From the NCBI GenBank assembly GCA_023213395.1, contig CM041465.1:151473741-151537740 (forward strand): DNA of 64,000 bases, given 5' to 3'. Under the pieces are notes generated by a model. The model had not been told where the DNA came from. It searched no databases and worked only from the letters and a program-made list of their open reading frames with translations. The position numbers and the translations under genes are program-made. Below, in pieces: positions 1 to 11,004 of this stretch. Source of the DNA: Cycas panzhihuaensis. Taxonomy: Eukaryota > Cycadophyta. Each line of letters starts with the position of its first letter. Within the stretch, counting starts at the first letter, position 1.

Positions 1-29
1 AATCCGTACAGTTGTACGGTTAGCCTCAT

Positions 30-1018
30 TTAGTACAAATCTTTGCCATCATTAATGGTCCTCCATCTTGGGTTTATCTGATCAAGATAAACTTACCAAA
101 ACAAGTTATCACATTTGGAAAATAAAGGTAGAAACGCTTCTAAGGGCAAAAAATGGCTGGAAATTTGCCAATGGCTCTGAAGCTAAGCTCACTGATACCA
201 ATACATTTTTGGCAGATTAGATGGAAAGAGACAATGTAGGAGTAATTATTTTGAAGCTTTCTGTCTTTGATCCTGTTCTAGTATATGTAGAGAAATTGAA
301 CTCTACCTCTGCTATTTGGAAATGTTTCGAAAATCTTTTTGGCCAAAAAAACAAAGCAAGAATAATTGCTCTTAAGGAAGATCTGTACAAATTTCACATG
401 AAGGAAAGTGACACAATAACTGAATTCATGGACAAAGTTATTTCACTCAGAAATAACCTCTTGAGTGCAGGAGATATTGTTCCAGAGCAAGAGTTGGTGC
501 AAACGGTAGCAAGCAAGTTACCAAAATCCTTCGATGTAACCATCAACACCATAACAAACAACAATCAGATTGATGCTATGTCCCTTGATGAATTAACTGG
601 ATTATTACTAAGACAGAAACAAAGAAAAAGGCGCTATGAAGATTCTTCAGAGTTGGAGGAAGTTTTTGCATCTAGACTGAACTTGGGACCTCGGGAACGT
701 GGCCAAACACGAGGAAGAGGATGCACTCTAGATGCCAAAAGCCCTGCATGTGGCTGATGGTAGGACAACAGAGGATGTGGACGTAGCAGAGATACCAGAA
801 TTTGCTTCAGCTATGGTAAGCCTAGACATTTCTCTAGTTCCTGCAAAGCATTTAACATTTGTTACCATTGTGGGCAATCAAGACATTATCCCTATCAATG
901 CCTATAAAGAAGAGCAAATATTTAGAGAGGAAAACATCCAGTTGGCAGCTACAACAAAGAACAAACTGAGGAGGAAGAAGAAGAAACATCATTCATTGTT
1001 GCACTGTCAGCAAGACTA
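30..1018 (+). pseudogene. Copia gag (nucleocapsid) remnant of K1
   Basis: This is a UBN2-like Copia gag, the protein that packages element RNA in virus-like particles. The N-terminal YHIWKIKVETLL segment is followed by a helical core with the typical LYKFHMKESDTITEFMDK stretch. A basic RGRG linker leads to two zinc knuckles. The first (803-844) has lost its second cysteine to tyrosine; the second (860-901) is an intact C-x2-C-x4-H-x4-C. The whole region, and the protease after it, sits in one frame interrupted by stops near 218, 755 and 761, so these are point-mutation stops in a former polyprotein. The true start codon cannot be fixed. Confidence 0.88.
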
Positions 1019-1258
1019 AAGGAAGGAGACACATGGTACATTGATTCAGGAGCTTCACGACACATGACTAATTTTGAAGACTGGTTTGAAACTCTAAAGC
1101 CCTACAACATTGACAAATCAGTTGAGTTAGGAGACAAATACCCACTTGGCATAAAAGGGATGGGTACCATTGGTGTCAACCTACAAGGGAATGTGAAGAA
1201 AATTGGGAATGTATTGTTAGTTCCTTGCTTAAAAATGAACCTTCTGTTTCTTTCATAA
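1019..1258 (+). pseudogene. Copia aspartic protease remnant of K1
   Basis: The retropepsin signature WYIDSGASRHMT lies at about 1034-1069, with the catalytic DSG triplet intact. It is in the same frame as gag upstream and the integrase zinc finger downstream. In Copia elements this enzyme cuts the Gag-Pol polyprotein. The flap and C-terminal part (about 1100-1250, with LVPCLKMNLL) are readable up to a stop at 1256. Continuous with its neighbours rather than a separate gene. Confidence 0.88.
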
Positions 1259-1299
1259 CTTAGCAAAAAGGGACTAAGGACTGTATTTAATGAGGAAGG

Positions 1300-2419
1300 C
1301 TATTGCCACATACTAGATATGAAAAATGATGAGAAGACAATAGCTAAAGGTATAAGACGTAATGATATGTACAAACTGTTGTTAGATCCTGTAATTCCCA
1401 TCTTGGGTATGAAAGCTTGTACTGTTGTAAAGTCTAATAATAAAATGTGGCATTTGAAGTATGGGCATCTTCCTATAGAAACATTGAAATTGATGAAAAA
1501 ATCTAGCATGGTAAATGGATTACCTTACATCTCCTCTGATAGTTTTGTCTGCCAAGGCTACCAATTTGGTAAACAACATCGACTTCCATTCAAAGAAAGC
1601 GAATGGCAAGCACAACCAAGTTGGAATTAATTCATACGGATCTTTGTGGACCACTTACACCCCTTTCAATCAATGGTTGTATATACTTTCTTTCATTGAT
1701 GACTTCACTCAAAAAGTATGGGTGTATTTCTTCCATTATAAATTAGAATTTTTTGAAGCCTTCAAGGAGTTTAAAGCATAAGCAGAATTGGAATTAGAAA
1801 CAAAAATAAAGTGCATTAGATTAGACCAAGGTGATGAATACATCTCAAAGGAGTTTTTAAACTACTGCAAGTTGAATGGGATACACAAGCAATTCACAAC
1901 TCCTTATACACCTCAGTCCAACAAAGTTGTTGAAAGAAAAAACAGAACTATAATGGAAATGGCTCGCAGCATGATCCATGAAAAGCAAGCCCCCAAATCA
2001 TATTGGGCAGAAGCTGTTAGCACTGCTTTCTATCTAATAAACTGAAGCCCAACAAAAGCATTGGAGAACATCACTTGAAGAAGCTTGGACAGGTAAGAAA
2101 CCTAATGTCAGTTCTCTTAAAATATTTGGTAGCTAGGCCTTTGTTCTTATACCAGACAAGAGGAGATCAAAACTTGATGCAAAAAGCATAGAATGTATCA
2201 TGATAGGATACAACAAAAACTCAAAAGCTGATAAATGCATAGATCCAAAAACAAATAAAATCTATATAAGCAAGGATGTTGTTTTTAATGAAAAAGATAG
2301 TTTAGGTGACCAGTCTCAAATGAAAATAATTGAAGGATCAAAGGAATCAGGTTGCAGAATCATCATAGAAGAGACTTCAGAAATCACCACAGAAGAAATT
2401 CCTTTAACAAAATCTTCCC
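1300..2419 (+). pseudogene. Copia integrase remnant of K1
   Basis: The N-terminal zinc-binding half-site MWHLKYGHL (1445 onward) is followed by a C-x2-C pair whose second cysteine reads as tyrosine. The DDE core follows: DLCGPL-like and FIDDFTQKVWVYF near 1640-1730, LDQGDEY near 1822 with the second aspartate, and YTPQSNKVVERKNRTIMEMAR near 1905-1970 with the catalytic glutamate. Frameshifts lie near 1630 and between 2045 and 2200. The C-terminal segment (2190-2419) is interrupted by G1 and resumes at 11010. Integrase would insert element cDNA; this copy is dead. Confidence 0.9.
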
Positions 2420-3075
2420 TGTGTGCGCCTATCTTATAACAAAAGATAACATCATACAAGAAAGATGCAAGTTTCTTCTGGAGCAAAAATAACCAACTTC
2501 TTTATGGGAAAAGAGGGCACTGCATCTAGTCCTCTCACAACCAGACGCAGGCTTGAGCAGTTACAGCAGAGTTAAGACAACTTGCAATTAAGATACGTTA
2601 CTATCTCTTTCCTATCTACATACACACATGCATACATGCTTGTAGGCATGCGTGCTTACATATATCTCCCAATATTCCCATTCTAACTGATATATTCTCT
2701 TATACAGTTACATAGTTACACATTGATATAACTACTTTCTAGTTACTTTCTAACTAATGCTACCTAAACTTTTTGAGGGCTGCCTACATTACATTGTTCC
2801 TACCCGAGCTGCCCGGTCGTCCGTGCCAGTTGCCTCTAGAGTCCACACTTAGTTGTGCTGCAGTCCGCACCTGGTTGTACTATGGTTCGCACCCAGTTGC
2901 ACTACAGTCTGCACCTAGTTGCACTGCAGTCTGCACCTGGTTGCACTATAGTCCGCACCCAGTTGCGCTACAGTCCACACTCGATTGCACCACATTCTAC
3001 ACCTGGTTGCACTACAGTCTGCACCTGGTTGTACTACAGTCTGTTCAAAAACTAGGAATACTTTGGTTGCGCACA
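2420..3075 (-). repeat. 3' LTR of G1
   Basis: 656 bp, matching 10391-11004 along its length. It is longer mainly through one extra 22-bp unit of the internal array and about 18 extra bases near 2641. Bounded by TGTGTGCG and GCGCACA, next to the TTCCC target copy. Confidence 0.95.
2846..3042. repeat. 22-bp minisatellite in G1 3' LTR, about 9 units
   Basis: Imperfect head-to-tail units of about 22 bp, consensus GCACCTGGTTGCACTACAGT plus two bases, end at the GTTCAAAAAC shared with the other LTR. The open frames across it merely reflect the repeat and are not genes. Confidence 0.95.
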
Positions 3076-3090
3076 TCTCCCTGAAGCCAC
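3076..3090 (-). promoter_or_regulatory. Polypurine tract of G1
   Basis: On the minus strand a purine-rich CAGGGAGA abuts the first base of the 3' LTR (TGTGCGC). This is the expected primer position for plus-strand DNA synthesis. Confidence 0.65.
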
Positions 3091-3266
3091 TTTGAACGAG
3101 CAGCATACTCGTTCCAAAATTTCAAAACTTTCAACTTTTATCTCTTTATCTGATTTTCTATAATCCTTGCCTTTTCTCGTCGGATATATTCCCTTTTCGG
3201 CTTTGCAATCTGAGGAGGTAGTCTTAACCCGTTCTATTTCACATATTCACATAACATAACTACATC

Positions 3267-4790
3267 CTACATTGTATCCAACAAAGCTAATGTTGGTATT
3301 TCCCCGGTATGCAATTGTTCCACTTCTTGATTTAGTTCATTATTCAGTCTTTATACCAATTCCAATTCTTTCCTATAAGCATTCCATTCCTTCCACAACT
3401 TTTTACAACGTTCGGTTTTCTCATCTGATTTTAATATCCATGCTCCTAATCGATGGTACATTTGCATATATCCCTGTGAATGTACCTGTTAAATCTTTCT
3501 TTAAACTGTTTTAACTGAGATCCCACCTCATCCACATCATCAACCTAATCCAATATAAATTTCTTTAAAGAATCCAGTTTTTCCTCTGTCATTTAATGGC
3601 TCTTTTCAATGATTCTTCTGGTGGCCTAGCTCTGCTTTCTAATTTTGTAACTAATTGTCTAGTTACTTTAGCCAGGAATCAAGTTCTCCAGTTTGTTACA
3701 TCTTGAGGATTGCATTCCATAGGATCCAATCCTCGCTCCAATATTTCTTTATCTACATTACATTGTATTTCCGGTGGCTGATTGTCTATTTTTCTATAAT
3801 TTCCTTTTTTTTTTCTCTTGGGTTAATCTTCTTCTTTTCTGTTTCTGAACTTCGTTTTCTATCTCTATATCCTCCTGCTTCCTTTTTCCTTTTGCTTCTG
3901 TTTCTTTCTCCTCCTCTTTCTCCGCTTCAACTGTTGGTACTTATTTTGAACTCTGAACTTTTCCTGCCTATCTTTCTGGCAACTTGATTTCTACCTTTTA
4001 ATCTTCTTCCTCCTCTTTTTCAACCTGTCCTTTAATGTCAACAGTAACTTTCCTCATGTTATACTGGGTCTACACCCATTCCTGAACCTTACCTCGTATT
4101 TCTTCCCATTTTTCTACATCAATGTTATAACTTGTCCAATAAGCTAACGGATCTTGTTCTTCCTTTGCTGCAGGCATAATAACATCTAGACACTGAAAAA
4201 GAAGTAATCCTTGTAGGATTGTCATAATAAAAGGAAAAAGTTTTGAAAGATACATGAACTGTTTGTAAATTTTGCCTTACTCTTTCTGCCACAAATTTTG
4301 CACAATTTAAACATTTTCCTTGAGCTACCTTATTGATCATTGTTCTTAGATTAGTTGGTACAAATAGATTTTTCTGATTTAACACAATTCTGGTAAAAAT
4401 AAAAAGTGCTAAAAAACGGTTTTTTGGAGATTGTATCCTTGTAATTCTGATGCCTGAAGTGGAGGCGTCCTTACTAGTAGCACCAATTATTCTTGTTGCT
4501 TCCTCTTGAGTTATTTGGGGGTCTTTTTTGATAATTTCCCCTTCCTTCGAAGGCCCAGTCATAACTGCTATAGAGGCTTCCGAGATTTGTAATATATCTG
4601 GATATTGTTCTAATAAAGGTAATATTGCTTGCAAAAAGTCTACTGAATTTGGGAAAATTCCTACCATTATAAATTCTTGCAGCCGTGATTTGGCAAGCAA
4701 TATTTTCCTTTCATCATCCTTTCCCATTACTTCCAATTTAGCACGAATTCGAGAGTCGTCTTTCTCTTTAATTAAAATTGTCTTCGTCAT
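3267..4790 (-). pseudogene. Unrecognised post-integrase coding region of G1
   Basis: About 500 codons on the minus strand lie between integrase and the 3' LTR. The first block (4790 to about 4260, start MTKTILIKEKDDSR) is a long open stretch. A frameshift near 4256 moves into a frame running through a KE-rich block and a strongly basic, nuclear-localisation-like QKQKRRRLTQEKKKRKL near 3800. A further block near 3600-3270 has coiled-coil character (KKLWKEWNAYRKELELV, then a stop, then LNNELNQEVEQL). I recognise no domain. The position equals that of env-like or extra ORFs in Athila/Tat elements, but no signal peptide or membrane anchor is evident. At least six stops or shifts interrupt it. It may be one protein or two. 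Confidence 0.6.
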
Positions 4791-5344
4791 AATTCCGTCT
4801 GCTCCGATGTGTCATCTTCCTGACTGTAATTTCCGTTTGCTCTGCGACTATGGATTGAAGTTCTTTTTCGCAACCTCTGAATACCACTGCGATCCTTGGC
4901 CGCGAGAATGGACCGCATTTCTTGTCTGGAAATTCGGTCATGCCTACAACTATTCTCCATAATTGCCGTCCTCTCCTCGCAAATCTAGTGCAATAACTAT
5001 TTGTTGTGCTTCTTAACTACCGCCATGCTCCTTCGAAAATCCAATTAGAATGTGATTGGTCATCATTTCTTTGGGTGCTACCGTGCCGCATTTGTTGAGG
5101 CACCAACTTCCATTGATAGTCATGCCACATTACCTATCTCCGTTATGATGAATCTTTAGTCCACGATCGATCTTGTCTTGTTCGCACCCACGCTCTTGTA
5201 CCGTACCTTACCGTAGCACTTTATTAGATGTCACCTCATTCCTTGTAATATCTTTGTATCATACCAATCGGTAGTTGTCACATCCTTAACGCCTTTTCTA
5301 AGGAGATCTTGCCCCTTGGTTATTTGTGCTCATTTTTTTTTTAA
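4791..5344. other. G1 spacer between integrase and extra coding region
   Basis: No frame on either strand looks coding. On the minus strand it would be the leader of the downstream coding region. No splice signal or promoter stands out. Confidence 0.4.
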
Positions 5345-6494
5345 TATTATATTCTATACAATTTTATTCTATTGCCATTGATCAATTTGGTCAATGGCTG
5401 GCCATCCAACTGCTGTAATTTAATAGCTCCATTTTCATAAATATGATTAATTCTAAAGGTCCTAACCACCTTACTTTCATTTTACCAGGCTTAATTTTAA
5501 ACTTACTATCGTATCATAATACCAAATCATTTACCTTGTACTTAGGTTTTTTAAGGTGGCGATCATGCCAAGCTTTTCGCCTTTTCTTTTCGATCTGCAG
5601 CTCCCATAAAGCTCGTGCTCGAGTCTCGTCCAATTTCATCAATTGTATTAGCCTTTGATCATAAGAAATTTTAGGTTTTATTCTGAGATGTTGAGCTACC
5701 CGCAGACTTTTTACTTGAAATTCTAAAGGAACCACAACTTCTATTCCATAAGCCAACTAAAATGGAGTGTGCTTATGTGATCTTTTCTTCATTGTTCTGT
5801 TCGCTCACAGACCTGAATGCAATTTTTTTGCCCAATCTGTTCGTTGCCCATTACAAATTTTCATCAGAGCAATCTTCAGAATTTTGTTTGTGCTCTCCAC
5901 TTGACCATTTGCTCTAGGATAATATGGCAAAGATTTGCCATGTTGTATCAAGAATTCTGAGGTCAAGTATTTTATTGTTTGATTTAAAAAGCTTCCTCCT
6001 TGATCTGATACAATTTCCAAAGGATAGCCAAACCTTACTATAATAACTTCGTACAAAAAATGAGTTGTATCTCTTGCATCACATTTCTTCATAGGTTTGG
6101 CTTCTGTCCATTTGGTCAGAAAGTCTGTGGCTACTAATATATATCGTGCATTCGTCCTTCTTGCTGGGGGGCTAATTGGTCCCACAAAATCCAATCCCCA
6201 CTTCTCAAATGGAGCTTGGGCCAGGATAGGATGAAGAGGCAAATAATTTTGTTTAGAAGGCTTGCCAATTCATTAACAGATGTCGCAGGATTTTACCCAT
6301 TTCTCGGCATCTTCGAACAATGTCGGCCACCATAATCCTGTTGTTAATATCTTTTGTGCTGTGGCTTCTCCCCCATGATGAGATGAAGCTGTTCCTTCAT
6401 GTGCTTCCCTCAAGATTGGTTGTACTTCATGTTGAAGTATGCACCTTCGTAAGACTTCATCTGGATCGAGTTTGTATAACATACTGCCTATCAA
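5345..6494 (-). pseudogene. Gypsy integrase of G1
   Basis: Minus strand. An H2C2 zinc finger (HEGTASSHHGG ... WVKSCDIC) lies at 6494-6273. The DDE core at 6242-5805 shows WGLDFVGP, IVSDQGGSF and YYPRANGQVESTNKILK, so all three acidic residues are present. The C-terminal region (5756-5514) has LDETRARALWELQIE and KAWHDRHLKKPK, followed by a GPY/F-like segment (YDSKFKIKPGK, then WLGP) and a terminal NGNRIKLYRI near 5350. Stops separate the blocks and one frameshift lies in the GPY/F part. No chromodomain follows. Confidence 0.93.
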
Positions 6495-6539
6495 TTGGAA
6501 AGGGAAGGCTTTCTTAATGAAACTCTTCCTTTCTGCCTT

Positions 6540-7247
6540 TTATAATCCTTTAGGTGTTTTTCTTGTGGACAAATATTCTGTGATTCCTTCATACCATGAT
6601 GGGACAACTTCAATAGAGAATAACTTATGATCCGGAAAATCATCAAACACCCCATCACCTGGTTCTCCTACTTGTATCCTGGATAGTTGATCCGGTATCA
6701 CATGCTTTTCACCCTTTTTCACCACAATTTTAAACCTGAATTCCTGGAAAAGCATTAGCCAGCAACTAATCCTTCCTTGCAAAATTGGTTTATTAATCAA
6801 ATATTGCAAAGCTTGATGATCAACAAAAAATACAAATTGATTGGCCAACAGATAGTGTCAGAATTTTTGTAAGGCATACACCATGCCTAACCCTTCTCGT
6901 TCAGTAACTGTATAGTTAAGCTCAGTGGATGTTAGTTTTTGACTTGCAAAAGCAATGGGAAGATCTATTTTTTCATCAGCCAGTTGAGCCAATACGCATC
7001 CAATGACTTATAACAAGGCATCTACATGCACATGGAACGGTTTATTCCAGTCTGGAAACTTGAGCACATGGGCTTCTACTATCTTTTTCTTCAAGGCATC
7101 AAAAGATAGTTGTTGTCGCATTGTCCATTCCCATTTATTTGCTTTTCTCAATAAGGACTCCAAGGGATAAGCAATTTGTGCATATCCTCTTATGAATTTC
7201 TAATAATATCCAGTCATTCCCAAAAATCCCTTAAGATTTTTTGGGTT
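6540..7247 (-). pseudogene. RNase H region of G1
   Basis: The clearest part is 6848-6540, with FFVDHQALQYLI and a VIPDQLSRI motif typical of the end of Gypsy RNase H. Between 6850 and 7247 the frame is broken but keeps RT-connection and RNase H-like sequence. The domain would remove the RNA strand during reverse transcription. It is followed by integrase as in all Ty3/Gypsy elements. Confidence 0.85.
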
Positions 7248-8567
7248 TTACGGAACAAGAAATTTCAAAATCACTTCAACTTTCATCAGATCTGTCATTA
7301 GTCCTTTTGAGATGATGTGCCCTAACAAGGATCCAAATGGTACCATAAAGGTACATTTGTCAGGGTTCAAGCACAATCTATTTTCCCTGTGCAATTCCAG
7401 CATTAGCCTTAACTGAAGCAAATGGTCCTGTAAAAGGCCATACAAGGTCCAATCATCTAGGAATACTTCAATTACTTTTCCTATCAACTTCCAAAAGATG
7501 TTCAAGATTATTCTTTGGAAAGTTACCAGAGCATTTGTTAGCCCAAATGGCATAACCCTGTAGGCATAAGTGCCCCATTCTATAACAAATGTTATCTTCA
7601 ACTGGTCTTCAGGTGCTATTCGGACCTGATTATAACCGCTAAACCCATCTGTGAATGAGAATATCTCATGCCCTACTGCCTTTTCCAGTATATCTTCTGT
7701 GAAAGGTATTGGGAACGGATCTTTCTTCGTGGATTTATTCAAAGCTCTGTAATCTACGCATACACGAAGTTTCCCATTCTTTTTGGGTACCACCACTGCT
7801 GGGCTTACCCATTCGCTATTTTCCACTTCAATGATATAACCAACTTCTAAAAATTTGTCCAGCTCATCCTTGATTTGTTCCTTATATTGGGGGTTCATCC
7901 TGTAAGGTCTTTGCCTTACTGGTTTTGCATCTTCCATTAAATCAATCTTGTGTTCACCTACTTCTAGGGGGATTCCCTTTAGGTCTTTGTAGGACCATGC
8001 GAAAACATCCTTGAATTCATTGAAAAGGGATGTCACTTTTTGAATCATTTCGGGCTCCCAATAATCACCTACTTGTATGCACTTAGGATTTTCCTTTGTT
8101 CCAATGTTAATTGGTTTCAGTTGGAGCTTCTGCCTTTGGATAGTTTTTCCATCTGGATTCAATCCATAGGCCTGTGCCTGAGAGATCTCTTTTCGTCCAT
8201 ATTCTGTAACAAAATATGTTTGTGGGAAATTTCTTGCTTCTTCTTGATTCATTTGACAACAAATCTTTTTTTCAAAGAAGGATACATTTTTCTGGTTAGG
8301 AATTTCAACCAAACTTTTAGACAAAGTATACAGGCAATCTCTTTGAATTTTATTAAAAGAGGAACCTTTTACAAAACTTTCTTTCTTTCCAAGGTTACCT
8401 CCTTTGCTTTTTTCCAGTTGTTGTTTATTTGGACAGGACTCCATAAGGTAATAATTTGAAGATTTATCTCCTACTTCTTCCCGTGCAGATTGTAACCAGT
8501 CCAGCAAATATGTTGATGAAGCCTCGCTTGAAATCTGAGGAGGAGTCTTCAGATCTTGAAATGCCAT
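7248..8567 (-). pseudogene. Reverse transcriptase of G1
   Basis: An open minus-strand frame of 439 codons. The N-terminal linker leads to VRQRPYRMNPQYKEQIKDEL, then SPAVVVPKKNGKLRVCVDYR, FSFTDGFSGYNQVRIAPED, PFGLTNALVTFQR and the catalytic VFLDDWTLYG, which holds the paired aspartates. CTFMVPFGSLLGHIIS follows. All core RT motifs are intact, which makes this the best-preserved coding block in the window. It stops just after the thumb, so it is only part of a former polyprotein. Confidence 0.95.
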
Positions 8568-8752
8568 TTTTGAACAAGGACTGACTGTAGTGGCTGTTGA
8601 AGCAGTGGTTGTTGATGTCGTATCTACATCTTCTACTTACTCTATTTGAGGTCCATCTGAACAAAGGGGTAATACCACTTTCTTTCCTGCAAAATGCAGA
8701 GTAAAGGTTAGTTTCCCCAATCTTGCATTGCTTCTGTTGCAAGCAGCCACGG

Positions 8753-9468
8753 TCATCCCAAGAGTGCAGGGTATGTTTTATTCTGATTTTGCATTCTTAG
8801 AATCGCAAAATCTAAACATACTGTGATCCATGCCACTGTAACTGGGATATTCAACCGAGATCCCATTGGTCGAACTTGCAATTGATTTGCCAATCGAATT
8901 GCATAATCTGGGGAAACCATTTCTGGCCATCCCAATGAAATCCATGTGGTTTCAGGAAGCACATTTACTCCTGATCCACCATCTACAACAGTCTTACAAA
9001 TCATTGCACCAAAAGGAGTCATAGGGACTCTAGGATAAGTTGCATCTGTCTTCAAAGCCCGCAGTATAGGCTTTTCAATTTGATCCAAAATTGCTTGTTG
9101 GAAGTAGTCGGCTTCCCACCATCTGAAGATTGTCGTAATAGGAATAGAAATTCCTATTTCAAGTAATACTTCCTCATTCCTTGTATTTTTTGCCACGGAT
9201 TCCTCCCCAATTGCTCCTCACATATCCTTGATCGTCTTTGATAGACTTGGCCTCTAAATCTGTTTGCTTGTTCTTCTTCATCCTGTTGCACAGCCCTTGT
9301 TCCCTCTTGTATAGCTTGGACAACTTCTTGTAGTCTTCTTTTTTCTATTGTTGGATCGGGAAAATTTTCTGTAACTGGTGTAGCAGTACTTTTTCTACTT
9401 CTCGTTTGAATGTAAACTGGTTGTTCTTTATCCGAAATTTTTGTTGCCAAATTAGATGACTGCCCCAA
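8753..9468 (-). pseudogene. Protease region of G1
   Basis: Two overlapping minus-strand frames (9468-9154 and 9196-8753). The second contains the retropepsin core CKTVVDGGSGVNVLPETTW, with D-G-G in place of the retroviral D-T/S-G, as usual in plant Gypsy elements. The first is a charged linker (EKRRLQEVVQAIQEGTRAVQ). The piece between protease and RT (8742-8464) is frameshifted. It would process the Gag-Pol polyprotein. Confidence 0.85.
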
Positions 9469-10321
9469 TTGACTGTCCTTGCATCATGCTTATTGGACCT
9501 GAAGAATTTGATCCGCCTTGCCCCATCATGTTTGTTGTGCTTGCTCCTCCTCCTTTACTCCTACCTTGATTTAAGGCTGCACTTTCTGGACTTTCTTCCA
9601 AGAATGTTGAGCCTGAAAACATTCCAGTCATTCTATTGAACAAGGGATTTAATACATGAGAATGAGAATCCTTCACCTCTACAATATAATAGTCCCACCC
9701 CACTGTGGTAATACTGTAAACTTCCAAACTAATTGATTTCCTTGCTTATAAGGCAACTTGCTCTTCTTCAGATATCTGTGAGTCCTTTTCTTCTGGCTAC
9801 TCAAAATTTTCTTCCTGCTTTTCTCCAAGAATCTGCAGGTCTTTGTCTTCTGCCTGCTTTTCTCCAGAATTCTGCAGGTTTTTATTTTCTGCCTGCTTTT
9901 CTTCAAGAATCTGTAGGTCTTTGTCTTCTGCCTGCTTTTCTCTAGAATTCTGTAGGTTTTTGTCTTTTGCCTGCTTTTCTTCAAGAATCTGCAGGTCTTT
10001 ATCTTCTGCATGCTTTGGTTCTTCCTTAGAAATCTGCCATTCCCTATCTTCTATTTGTTTTGAATTTTCTTTTTCTGGCTGCCGCTTGTCCTCCTGGGCC
10101 TCTTCTTTCTATTCCTTTCTTTGATTCTCTTCCTTGCACACGTCTGGGGTCTGGCTTTCTTCCTGTCGGCCCTTCAAGATTCTTTTCTTCACCGGCCTCC
10201 TCTCAACCGGCTCCCTAGGTCTACGAGTGCCTTCCTGGGTTTTCTCCGCTTCCCAACACTGACTTCTTTCCTGTCTAGTCTCAACTTTCTTCAGTGAATT
10301 GGTCCTGGGTGGCATGGACAA
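9452..10321 (-). pseudogene. Atypical gag of G1 with heptad-type tandem repeats
   Basis: The likely start is ATG at 10321 (MSMPPRTNSLKK), 70 bp after the primer-binding site. One minus-strand frame runs to 9452 through stops near 10109, 9790 and 9750. The product is very charged (QERSQCWEAEKTQEGTRRPR), then carries five 14-residue repeats, then EVYSITTVGWDYYIVEVKDS and a Gly/Ser/Met-rich tail. I see neither a retrotransposon gag core nor a CCHC zinc knuckle. Either the core is deleted or this gag has diverged beyond recognition. It is assigned as gag by position and by its N-terminal resemblance to G2's MPPKGPSK start. Confidence 0.7.
9797..10016 (-). repeat. Five 42-bp tandem repeats coding 14-residue coiled-coil units
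   Basis: On the minus strand the gag frame reads alternating units such as AEDKDLQILEEKQA and AENKNLQNSGEKQA. Each is two heptads. The alternation of ILEE and NSGE or NSRE halves gives an 84-bp higher-order period. Units keep the frame, as expected if they grew by tandem duplication under coding constraint. Confidence 0.92.
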
Positions 10322-10368
10322 CCTTTCTCACTTGTTCTTCACCAACCCTTCATCTCTTCTTCATTTAG

Positions 10369-10390
10369 GATATCCGGCAACAGAACCAAA
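10369..10390 (-). promoter_or_regulatory. Primer-binding site of G1
   Basis: Immediately inside the 5' LTR the minus strand reads TTGGTTCTGTTGCCGGAT. The GTTGCCGG core resembles the tRNA-derived binding site common in plant Gypsy elements. G2 carries nearly the same site at 17062-17079. Confidence 0.75.
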
Positions 10391-11004
10391 TGTGTGCGTC
10401 TATCTTATAACAAAAGATAGCATCATACAAGAAAGACGCAAGTTTCTTCTGGAGCACAAATAACCAACTTCTTTATGGGAAAAGAGGGCACTGCATCTGG
10501 TCCTCTCACAACTAGACGCAGTGCGGCGATTCTGAGAGTTAAGACAGCCTGCAATTAAGATACGTTACTGTCTCTTTCCTATCTACATACACACATGCAT
10601 ACATGCTTACATATATCTCCCGATATTCCCGTTTTGACCTATATATTCTCTTATACAGTTATATAGTTACACATTGATATAACTACTTTCTAGTTACTTT
10701 CTAACTAATGTAGCCCAAACTTTTTGAGGGCTGTCCGCATTACATTATTCCTGCCCGAGCTGCCCGGTCGTCCATGTCGGTTGCCTCTAGAATTTGCACT
10801 TAGTTGTGCTGCAATCTGCACCTGGTTGTACTATAGTCCACACCCAGTTGCACTACAGTTCGCACCTGGTTGCACTACAGTCTGCACCTGGTTATACTAC
10901 AGTCTGCACCCGATTGCGCTACAGTCCGCATCTGGTTGCACTATAGTCCGCACCTGGTTGTACTATAGTCTGTTCAAAAACTGGGAATACTTTGGCTGCA
11001 CACA
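10391..11004 (-). repeat. 5' LTR of G1
   Basis: 614 bp, bounded by TGTGTGCG and GCACACA, flanked on the right by the TTCCC target copy. It contains the 22-bp array at 10797-10971. By eye it differs from the 3' LTR by scattered substitutions plus the array and one short indel. Confidence 0.95.
10797..10971. repeat. 22-bp minisatellite in G1 5' LTR, about 8 units
   Basis: Same unit as at 2846-3042 but with one unit fewer, so copy number changed after insertion or during replication. Confidence 0.93.

Larger units (their letters stand above)
2420..11004 (-). mobile_element. Ty3/Gypsy retrotransposon G1, complete, inserted in K1
   Basis: This 8,585-bp element has two LTRs (2420-3075 and 10391-11004), both bounded by TGTG...CACA. 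A perfect 5-bp target duplication, TTCCC, lies at 2415-2419 and 11005-11009. Read on the minus strand: 5' LTR, primer-binding site, gag, protease, RT, RNase H, integrase, an extra coding region, purine tract, 3' LTR. Integrase after RNase H marks it as Gypsy. No chromodomain is seen, and the post-integrase coding region suggests the Tat/Athila branch (inference). Few stops per domain suggest it is younger than the elements around it. It cannot be autonomous as it stands. Confidence 0.95.

Noticed and set aside
2773-3084. Open frames on both strands over the G1 LTR repeat array, with repeated Cys/Thr-rich peptides
   Set aside because: They arise from the 22-bp units lacking stops. The same happens in the other LTR; no start context or homology.
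3655-3987. Plus-strand hydrophobic frame rich in Phe, Leu and Ser that looks like a membrane protein
   Set aside because: It is antisense to the purine-rich KE/basic block of G1's extra coding region, and pyrimidine-rich DNA always gives such frames.
9733-10124. Plus-strand frames with repeated CFSS or LPAFLQES peptides
   Set aside because: They are antisense to the 42-bp repeats. The minus-strand frame is in line with the rest of gag and has coiled-coil logic.
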